DNA from: Hirundichthys speculiger
Taxonomy: Eukaryota > Chordata > Actinopteri > Beloniformes > Exocoetidae
Direction of reading: 5' to 3'
NCBI GenBank assembly: GCA_018398805.1
Contig: JAGFBZ010000718.1
Coordinates: 186,001-250,000, forward strand
Length of the DNA stretch: 64,000 nt
Part shown: one piece after another, positions 56,162-64,000 of the stretch
How the letters are laid out: every line of letters starts with the position of its first letter
Numbering within the stretch: position 1 is the stretch's first letter
Position numbers and translations under genes: made by a program
Notes under the pieces: generated by a model
Told to the model about the DNA's origin: nothing
Databases searched by the model: none
What the model saw: only the letters and a program-made list of their open reading frames with translations

Positions 56162-56221
56162 GTCCATAGATCATCCTCCACTCCTCAGTCATGGACCTGG
56201 ACCTGGACCCTCAGACACAAG
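56162..56221 (+). CDS. mini-exon copy 5 (+6 nt)
   Basis: 60 nt: an in-frame 6-bp duplication (ACCTGG) gives HGPGPGPSDTR. Ends in phase 2, matching the RING exon. Splice sites are intact. Confidence 0.6.
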
Positions 56222-56698
56222 GTAAGACAACTGTTGTTAAATGACTTTAACACATAAATATATATATTTTTGATTCTAATCCTTTTTTTTTAGTCTGTTA
56301 ACAAACACCACTTTTACCTTCTTGTTCCCTTCTTTCTAATAATAATGATGATAGTGGTGAATATTTATTAGCATATTAAAAATTAAACACATCTGAGACT
56401 GTCTTTTGTTTCAGTTCCCTAAAATCTGATTTTCTTCATGAAGCTTAGACACTTGAAGATCTCTAGACTGGTTCATTTCATTATTTTTCTTTAATATTTT
56501 TGTTTATTTACAGTTCAGGAATTCTCTCAGATTGTTTTATGAGAATCTACCTTTCTACTCTTTCTTGATATGAAGAAATGCTATATGTTTAGAAAATGAA
56601 TCATATTTTTTACACAAACTTGAATTTGAATTTTATTGATCTGAGACCATCTGAGCTTCTGGACACTGTCAACTAATCTGAATGTTTTTCTACAACAG
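56222..56698 (+). other. intron before the RING exon
   Basis: AT-rich, with no recognisable element. Ends with the acceptor TTCTACAACAG. Confidence 0.6.
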
Positions 56699-56967
56699 TC
56701 AAGAAATGATTTTAGTGATGAAGAAATGTCTTCACAGAGGGAGGAAGAGGAGTGGAGTTAGTGTGGAGGAGCAGCCGTCCTGCTGTGCTCTGTGTCAGGA
56801 CGTCCTGAAAGATCCAGTCTCTACCAGCTGTGGACACTGGTTCTGCAGACAGTGCATGAGCTCATACTGGGACCAGTCTGCTTCATCAGGATACTCCTCC
56901 TGTCCCCAGTGTGGAAAAAGATCCAGAACCAGAGCTGGACTGCTCTGGCAGAGCAGAAGTGTACCAG
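56699..56967 (+). CDS. second NLRC3-like gene, RING-finger exon
   Basis: A 269-bp exon entering in phase 2 and leaving in phase 1. The reading frame has a full C3HC4 RING: CALC, then STSCGHWFCRQC, then CPQC, about 40 residues after the exon start. RING domains normally act as E3 ubiquitin ligases, and an N-terminal RING exon is a known option in fish NLRC3-like receptors. Acceptor ACAACAG at 56692-56698, donor CCAG/GTCAGA. All eight zinc ligands are present, so the domain looks functional. Confidence 0.85.
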
Positions 56968-57079
56968 GTCAGACTGAACATCTGTCTGCTGATGGACTCC
57001 TTTCTGGAAACTGCTCTGACATAACAAGAAAGACTTTTTCTTTTTCTTTAATTTCATAGTGTTTCTTGTCTCTCAGCAG

Positions 57080-58863
57080 ATGTTGGTATGCAGGAGGTTC
57101 TAGATGAGCATAGGTTCAGACTGGGGAGGAGATGTGAACGTGTGACTGAAGGAACTGATGAACCAGGAAGTAGAACCCTCCTCAACAGGATCTACACTGA
57201 GCTCTACATCACAGAGGGACAGAGTGAAGAGGTTAATACCCAACATGAGGTGAGGCAGCTGGAAACAGCTTCTAAGAAGGAGACCCTCCATGACACTCCA
57301 ATCAGGTGCCAGGACATCTTCAAAGCCTTATCTGACCAACGTGGAGCCATCAGAGTGGTTCTGACCAATGGCGTCGCTGGTGTTGGAAAAACCTTCTCAG
57401 TGCAGAAGTTCAGTCTGGACTGGGCAGAAGGTTTAGAGAACCAAGATGTCAGTGTGGTGGTTCTGCTGTCGTTCAGGGAGCTGAACTTGATCAGAGATGA
57501 GCAGTACAGTCTTCTCAGGCTGCTCCGTGTTTTCCATCCAACATTACAGAAGGTCTCAGCAGAGCAGCTGGCTGTCTGGAAACTGTTGTTCATCTTTGAC
57601 GGCCTGGATGAAAGCAGACTTTCACTGGATTTCAACAGTCAGGTCGTGTCTGATGTCACACAGAGCTCATCGGTCAACGTGCTGCTGACAAACCTCATCC
57701 AGGGGAATCTGCTTCCCTCTGCTCTCATCTGGATCACTTCCCGACCTGCAGCGGCCAATCAGATCCCTCCAACATGTGTTGACAGGGTAACAGAAGTACG
57801 AGGCTTCACTGACGCCCAGAAGGAGGAGTACTTCAGGAGGAGATTCGCAGATGAAGAGCTGTCCAGCAGAATCATCTCCCACATGAAGACATCCAGGAGC
57901 CTCCACATCATGTGTAGACTCCCAGTCTTCTGCTGGATCACTGCTACAGTTCTGGAGCACATGTTGACTACAGAGCAGAGAGGAGAGCTGCCAAAGACCC
58001 TGACTGACATGTACTCACACTTCCTGCTGGTTCAGACAAAGAGGAAGAAGAACAAGTACCATGAGGGACATGAGACCAGTCCACAGGAGCTGATGGAGGC
58101 TGACAGAGAAGTTCTTCTGAAGCTGGGGAGGCTGGCGTTTGAACATCTGGAAAAAGGAAACATCATGTTCTATCAAGAAGACCTGAAGCAGTGTGGTCTT
58201 GATGTCACAGAGGCCTCGGTGTACTCAGGAGTTTTGTACAGAGATCTTCAGAAGAGAGTGTGTGATCTTCCAGAAACCAGTTTACTGCTTTGTTCATCTG
58301 AGCATCCAGGAGTTTCTGGCTGCAGTCTACATGTTCCACTGTTACACCAGCAGAAACACTGATGTACTGAAGAACTTTCTGGGAAAGAACTACAGATACT
58401 CATCTCTGGATGATTTCCTGAAGAGAGTCATGGAGAAATCCCTGGAGAGTAAAAATGGCCACCTGGACCTGTTTGTCCGCTTCCTTCATGGCCTTTCTGT
58501 GGAGTCAAACCAGAGATTCTTAGGAGGTCTGCTGAATCAGACAGAGAACAGTCCAGAAATCATCCAGAGAATCATCAATAACTACAAGAAGATAAGGCCA
58601 GCAGTCTCTCCTGACAGAAGCATCAACATCTTCCACTGTCTGATGGAGATGAATGACCTCTCAGTTCATCAGGAGATCCAAAAGTTCCTGAAGTCAGAGA
58701 ACAGATCAAAGAAGAAACTCTCCATGATCCACTGTTCAGCTCTGGCCTACATGCTGCAGATGTCAGAGGAGGTTCTGGATGAGTTGGACCTGAAGAAGTA
58801 CAATACAACAGAAGAGGGCAGACTCAGACTGATCCCAGCTGTGAGGAACTGCAGAAAGGCTCG
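57080..58863 (+). CDS. second NLRC3-like gene, FISNA-NACHT exon with one frameshift
   Basis: A 1784-bp exon, acceptor TCTCAGCAG, donor CG/GTGAGT. Order: FISNA region (about 57085-57330, with [14 protein letters not shown]), NACHT ATPase with Walker A GVAGVGKT (57370-57393), Walker [12 protein letters not shown] (about 57583-57615) and ITSRPAAA (57733-57756), then the winged-helix part ([14 protein letters not shown]) and helical domain ending near [19 protein letters not shown] drives nucleotide-dependent oligomerisation of cytosolic innate receptors. One extra T in the TTTT at 58232-58235 shifts the frame; the upstream frame then stops at 58362, while the expected continuation ([17 protein letters not shown]) lies in the next frame to 58863. 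It could be a real null allele or a homopolymer error. Confidence 0.93.
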
Positions 58864-59901
58864 GTGAGTCCAGATGTGATTATTAACACCGTCAGTTAGT
58901 TTAGATTAACAGTTTTGTTCTTTAAATATTCACAGTTCTAATTGTTTCATCTCAATGCCGTCATTAACATTTTGTAATTTAATAATGTAATGGAGGCTGA
59001 ACAGTGTGAACTTTTATCCCTTCATTGTTACACTTCTGTTTCTCTGAGGAGGTAGTAATAGAGGCCTTACAGTGATAAAACGAGGGTTGTGGACTGAGAA
59101 GAGAAAGAAAGGGACTGTCTTTAGATTATGAAAAGCTGTAAAAACACCCCACTGGAGAGATTGTTGGTCAAGAAATGAGACAGAAATAAGGAGTCATGGC
59201 TGCACATATGAGAGTTCTGTTTATTTTTTATGATCACATACCTTTTATACACTTTGAAGAATATTTGAGTGAGAGATTGAGACAAACACAGTGCTGACTT
59301 AAATTCAGACATAGAAATAGTCTGACAAGAACTTGGATCATAATAACATTAGTAAATAATTCCCACTCTTCTCTCGTTTCTAAGAAATATTGTAATAAGT
59401 GTGTTTTCTGTCTCTATCTTGTGTGTTCCATTCCTTTTTCAAAGTTATGATCTCATAATTCCTCCCTTTTTTGGAATTAATAAAACCTTAACATTTTAAA
59501 AGGTGAAAATGTCAATCATCAAATTCCAAACTTTGAAGGACCAAACATCAATGCAGGTCAGTGTGAAAAAACCTGGAATCTCTTCTTTTTCCAGTAAAGG
59601 TTACCTGATGGCCCCCAAAACACTTTTCCATTGTTGTTTTCTTTTCTCCACGCTTTCATCATAATTTTTGGGTGTGTTGTGGTAAAATTTATCATCTCTG
59701 TTTTAGACACTAAGAATAATAAGACCAAGAATAAACCTTAAATAACAAGACGGGGCGATGGCTGGAATACAATGAAATTATTCTCTGTTTTCATGTAAAA
59801 GAGGTCTTTCCTGCATCTCAGCAGTCGATGCAGGAAAGACGGTGAGGCATAGGAGACAAATCCTTTTAACAGTGTCTGAAAGCAAACAGCCTTCAGATAA
59901 A
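58864..59901 (+). other. intron after the NACHT exon
   Basis: No LRR exon is found. AT-rich with no recognised element. The LRR exons of this gene should lie beyond 64000. Confidence 0.55.
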
Positions 59902-60354
59902 TAGAGCCCCATGAAATCGTTTTTTTTTTTTCTCAAATTCCGTTTTTTTTTTTTTTTTTTTCATTTTCAGTGTTTTTAGGTTTTTTGATTTTTGAGAATT
60001 CCGTTTTAAGCATTTTATGCAAATTTAACCCCAAGACAGTATATAAAGTAATGAAATATAGACAATTTATGCAATTATAACTGTAAACTTTAATGTTTTC
60101 CTACTTTTAAACATATTGTGTCCAACAAAACATTCCAAAAAAAAAATTTCAAAAGTTCTTTTTATGTAATAAATAACTAAGAAAAAAATAACTCATAAAT
60201 TCATACATAAATTCCATTTAAAGTGCAAAAAAGAAAGAAATTGCAACAACAGTAAACTAATCATTTTAGCTTGTACCTGACATTTTTCAGGTGTGTGATG
60301 ACAAACTATGTGTCTGATAACAGAAAACTATATTTACTATAGCCTATCTAGATA
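59902..60354 (+). mobile_element. hAT-like left-end fragment
   Basis: Begins TAGAGCCCCATGAAATCG and contains T-runs. 60275-60354 is similar to 8872-8952. Its sequence is cut off at 60355 by another element end (TAGGGGTGCAACGGTACA). Same proposed family as 8790-9885. Confidence 0.4.
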
Positions 60355-60480
60355 CTAGGGGTGCAACGGTACAGGTGGGTCACGGTACGGTCCGTACCAT
60401 GGTTTTTGTGTCACGGTTTCGGTACGGATTCGGTACAGTTTCAGACCACCCACTACCCTAAACCCGCGATCGCAAGATAC
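60355..60480 (+). mobile_element. hAT end related to the 7081-8025 element
   Basis: TAGGGGTGCAACGGTACA is close to the end of the element at 7081, and is followed by repeated GGTACGG/CCGTACC motifs as in that family. The opposite end was not found, so the extent to the right is unknown. Confidence 0.55.
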
Positions 60481-60959
60481 CGAGTTTGCGGAAAGTGCAA
60501 CTCGCACGTCGGCGCGTAAAAGAGTGCGTCCAAATGGAATAAATGTGCGTCCACCTGCTCACATGTGGACGTGCACAAACGGTTCTACCTCTTGATTACG
60601 CATCACTGTATTACTTGCAGACGTTTTTATTCTCTTGAGGTCAGAGGATGTCTGGTCAGCAGTTGTGGTGGATGTGGGAATAGTCACGGCCAGACACGTC
60701 AGTCTGTACAGTTGTGGCAGCTCTCATTCAGATGTCTGCTGTGGAGGAAACCAAGGAGATCTTTGTCTCTGGTGTCAAGATGGAAAAGGTTGGTTGCGGG
60801 AATTTATTTCTGATATGTCTGAAACTGTTGGTGGTCGAGGAGGGACAGGAACATTAATTGTTTGTGATCTTTAAATGAGCATCCAATGATTCGTTCTGCA
60901 GTATTTTAAAAAGCACATCAGCTGCGCCAAGATGCACAACTGGTAACAACTGGATCTTA

Positions 60960-61078
60960 CACAGGTAAGATCGCGGGTTTAGGGAGGTGGGAGATTGCGT
61001 TCTTTGCAGGGTAACGCCCCTCCCGCTACCTGCTATCCCTTAATAGCGACTTTAGGTTTGGCGGAAGATCGGTCCCGC
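60960..61078 (-). mobile_element. small inverted-repeat element, second copy
   Basis: In reverse orientation it matches the 9186-9334 insertion, sharing TGGCGGAAGATCGG, CTTTAGG and AGGTAGCGGG-type motifs. It is diverged and its ends are uncertain. Confidence 0.45.
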
Positions 61079-61199
61079 AGACTGTAAAGTTTCTGTTAAC
61101 TGTTTTCACTCCCTCACCGGTGTATTCAACAGCAAAACCAAAATGCTCCCACACCGGCGATTAAAAAAGTTTTTTCTCAATTTCTCCGCTACCACTGAC

Positions 61200-62290
61200 T
61201 AGGGCTGGGCGATTTTATCGATTCTGCGATATATATCGATATTTTATTTCCCAGAGAGTATCGATTTTTCAGCCGCGGGTATCGATATTCTAAGCTCCCT
61301 TCAAAACCTCCGTGTCTCCCACGGGTGCTCTTCCTGCAAAGTGCCATTAAGTCCTCCAGCCGCTAATGTCGCTGTAGAGCGTTTCTAACAGGGTATCCAG
61401 AAGCAGCTTCTTACTCTTCTGGCTACAGCTGAGCCACTCAGGAGGATGGCAGAGAGTATAAACGCAGTGCCTGCGTGCTTAAAAGTAGATGTGTGGGAGC
61501 AGTTCGGGTTGAAAAAGAAAAAGGAAAGCGAAGATTTAGACAAAAAGTATGGCGGTTTGCAAGCTGTGCCACACAAACGTGAAGTACTCTGGAAATACCA
61601 CCAACCCGCGAGGCGAGCCCACATGAAACCACCCCGGACAAGGTAGTGCTAACTGAGAGCGAGCCAAACTTTATCTGTCAGGATTTGAGACCGTATTCAG
61701 TGGTGGAAAACGCCAGTTTTAAGGGCTGTGTTTACTCTCGCGGCAATGTGTCGCAGTTATCTTGTCCCCGGTATGCCGCAGTTACTTTTGATTTATGCTC
61801 AATGTTGAAGCGCGTCTGCACTATGTTATTCAACGCCACAACGGAGAGGGACAATCACGAACTAGCTAAACTTACTAAACGTATCTCTTTCTTTTTCCAC
61901 TTCCTCACCGTCTCGGCCGTATCCAGACCCACATTCATCGCTATCTCCCTCCTTGAATTACTAGAATATGTGCTGTCTTTGTAGTGTGGAGAACGAGATG
62001 TACAGATGTGGGTACTTCCTCATTTCTTCGATGACGTGGATGTAGAATTGACCAATCAGAGGCCTCCTTTCTCTCCTCTCTCTCTGCGACGCTGTTTGCA
62101 GTCACCTACCTTTCAGTTCAGTTAATTCAAACAAATTGGAACACTCACAAGATGTCACCAAAATCACTTTGTCCTGTTAAAATCTTTCAGAAAATGATGT
62201 AAATGTATTGTTAGAAAAATATCGATATAATATTGTATCGTGAGCCAAATGTATCGTATCGTGAGATTAGTGTATCACTACAAAGCCCTA
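61200..62290 (+). mobile_element. hAT (ZBED-type) element, truncated transposase
   Basis: Left end TAGGGCTGGGCGATTTTATC, right end GTATCACTACAAAGCCCTA, inverted in their outer TAGGGCT. An exact 8-bp duplication was not seen. It encodes only the N-terminal part of a transposase, so it is non-autonomous. Confidence 0.75.
61446..61984 (+). pseudogene. ZBED-like hAT transposase, N-terminal part, frameshifted
   Basis: 61446-61545 gives an N-terminus with VWEQFGLKKKK. The BED finger appears in another frame as VCKLCHTNVKYSGNTTN (about 61553-61605). 61646-61984 gives ICQDLRPYSVVENASFKG, a conserved hAT transposase stretch, and a small part of what follows. The catalytic core and hATC domain are absent. 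Confidence 0.7.
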
Positions 62291-62380
62291 ATAAAATGTG
62301 CAACAGCAAAAAATGTGCAACACTAAAAATGTAAACAGTTAAACCACTCTCAGGAAATAGATTGTTTTTACTCTCACATA

Positions 62381-62720
62381 CAGTGCCTTGTGAAAGTATT
62401 CAGCCCCTTGAACTTTTCAACCTTTTGCCACATTTCAGGCTTCAAACATAAAGAGATAAAATTGTAATTTTTTGTCAAGAATCAGTAACAAATGGGACAC
62501 AATCGTGAAGTGGAACACAAATTATTGGCTATTTTAAACCTTTTTAACAAATAAAGAACTGAAGAGTGGAGCGTGCAATATTATTGGGCCCCTTTACTTT
62601 CAGTGCAGCAAACTGACTCCAGACGTTCAATGAGGATCTCTGAATGATCCAATGTCATCCTAAATGACTGATGATGATAAATTGAATCCACCTGTGTGGT
62701 GGTAATCAAACCTCAACTGT
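62381..62720 (+). mobile_element. Tc1-like element, left-end fragment
   Basis: Starts CAGTGCCTTGTGAAAGTATT directly after a TA (62379-62380) and continues with CTTTTGCCACATTTCAGGCT, the left-end sequence of a common fish Tc1-like family. No transposase remains. The right boundary is approximate. Confidence 0.7.
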
Positions 62721-64000
62721 ACATCCCTGCTTCAAAGCTAATCTTCAGTCCACATAATGACAACATTACAAATCTCTAATGTGAGGAAGATTCCCAAACT
62801 GACACAAAATTAACTTCAAATGCAAACAAATACATTTGTCACCCCTGTCCTCATTGTTCATGCCATCATATCAGTGATAACAGGAATCTGCTGAACCAAT
62901 GTCTGTATCCATGTCTGCTGGTAATCAGGAGTGAGGAGCAGGTCTGGTTGTTCATTCAACACAGTTGTGTCTCTGTCATCTTGGTTGTTGTCATTGTAAC
63001 AGACAAGTGAAAAGAGGGTTGGTTAAATTAATATACATACCGGTATCTATATATTTTTAGTTAATTTTGCCAAAATCCCTCACATTGTATTTTGAATTAT
63101 TTTCATTATATTTATATTGTCCGCATCATTTAATATTCCTAACCTGACACGTTCATTTATTTTGGCTTTATATCTTAAATTTTATTTATTTGCAAAGTCA
63201 GCGCTTTTTGCCAGCCCGTTTGTGTGTGCGCGTGCGTGGATGGGTGCGCTTCGGTGCACGTGTTAATCCGTCTCTCCTGTAACTTTTATGCTAGGTAGCC
63301 TTTTGGAGAGCATGAAGACTCACACTCTGCATTGCTTTTATTTTTACATAATGCAGGAATAAAACTCCAGTTGGATTACACTCTCTGTGTCCAGACTCCT
63401 TATATGCACCAGAACACAACTAATTGTAGTCGGGGTGCGCAGACTGATCCGGCTACATCATCACAGTCATCTGTTGAACAAGAGATCTCTTGATTATTTT
63501 CCTCAGAATGATGCAACCAAACAACAAGAGATTGATAACTGTAACTGTAGCCACAACTATTCCTAATTTTACAAAATATGCCAACTTCCAAGCTTTAAAC
63601 GTGAACCAGTTTCATTTCGTTCTGTCTTCTGCAGCTCTAGCAGTTAGCTCTTGCTTTTAATTCTCCAGACATTGACATAGTTTCAACTGATGTATTATTA
63701 ACATGAAGTGAAGCACCGTTCCCCAAACATGTGACTTACAACCTTTTTTTGTATAATTTCCAATCTAATGATTGTCAGTTCTGCCAGGTCTCTACTCAAC
63801 TCATGAACTTGTTCTCCAAGAGCTTTAATGCCTCTTTAGTGTAACTGATGACAATAAAAGACATAATTTTTCTAGTGTTCAGATTTCTCCTCTGTTTGGA
63901 AGTGAAGAGTCTCACCTGCCAAAAGCTGATTTAAAAACGAGATCAGTTTGTTCACTAAGTTTATTTTTTTAAGGTTCAGGAGGCAAATTAAAGTTGCAGA
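62721..64000. other. unclassified sequence to window end
   Basis: AT-rich, with no LRR or other exon found. A short CG-containing GTGCGCGTGCGTGGATGG stretch lies near 63223-63241. No element could be named. Confidence 0.4.

Larger units (their letters stand above)
55011..56230 (+). repeat. tandem array of mini-exon plus LINE 3' piece (five units)
   Basis: Five units of about 283-297 bp start at 55011, 55297, 55582, 55865 and 56162. Each holds one mini-exon; the first four continue into the LINE-derived stretch (from ACAGCTTACTGTTACAAATT) and a T-rich acceptor tract, while the fifth leads into the next intron. Units are nearly identical, so the expansion is recent or is being homogenised. Confidence 0.92.

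Noticed and set aside
60565..60874. Open frames with many Cys (starting MDVHKRFYLL and MRSEDVWSAV)
   Set aside because: They overlap hAT-type repeat ends, have no ordered zinc-finger spacing, and match nothing recognised.

Overview
This window looks like teleost (percomorph-type) nuclear DNA. It has large introns with GT/AG boundaries and is dense in fish-type mobile elements (Rex3/RTE and L1 LINEs, hAT, Tc1 and DIRS-like elements, tRNA-derived SINEs). Its host genes belong to the expanded fish NLRC3-like (NLR-C) innate immune receptor family. No bacterial-style gene organisation, tRNA or rRNA gene was seen.

Left two thirds (about 1-39.6 kb): the 3' part of one or more NLRC3-like genes on the + strand. 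Fourteen leucine-rich-repeat (LRR) exons of 174 or 177 bp are present, all starting and ending in phase 2 with AG/GT borders, so each is a frame-neutral cassette. They begin at 2615, 13563, 14383, 20941, 25859, 26672, 28466, 30256, 32049, 32883, 34676, 35483, 36271 and 37063. A fifteenth survives only as its last 25 bp near 9957-9981. Exons are separated by two intron types: S (about 0.6 kb, with a conserved hairpin) and L (about 1.6 kb in the tandem array). The exon at 37063 is a terminal-type LRR that splices to a short last coding exon at 37622 (Trp-Glu-stop) and a 3' UTR. The exon at 14383 is also terminal-type, which suggests that two gene tails are joined or juxtaposed here. The NACHT exons for this left part are not in the window.

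Middle (39.6-51.8 kb): mostly mobile DNA. It holds a decayed L1-type LINE (ORF2, 40511-44258), a 2.0 kb non-autonomous hAT with perfect 8-bp target duplications (44728-46772), two exons of a broken ZMYM1-like/hAT-derived gene (46851-46937 and 48168-48512), and AT microsatellites.

Right (51.8-64 kb): the 5' half of a second NLRC3-like gene on the + strand. It has a probable 5' UTR exon, an ATG exon at 53575, a second N-terminal exon, five tandem copies of a mini-exon of about 54 bp amplified together with a piece of LINE, a RING-finger exon (56699-56967), and a large FISNA-NACHT exon (57080-58863) with intact Walker motifs but one inserted T near 58232-58235 that breaks the frame. Its LRR exons would lie beyond the window. 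The downstream intron holds hAT and Tc1 remnants.

The most interesting structure is in how these receptors are built. Frame-neutral LRR cassettes have been multiplied with two kinds of intron. The second gene's mini-exon array carries +1 and +2 indels in different copies that cancel each other, leaving an open reading frame through an alternative frame. A near-perfect 0.6 kb foldback lies in its first intron. Several transposon insertions have exact empty-site paralogues in the same window, so their target duplications can be read directly.
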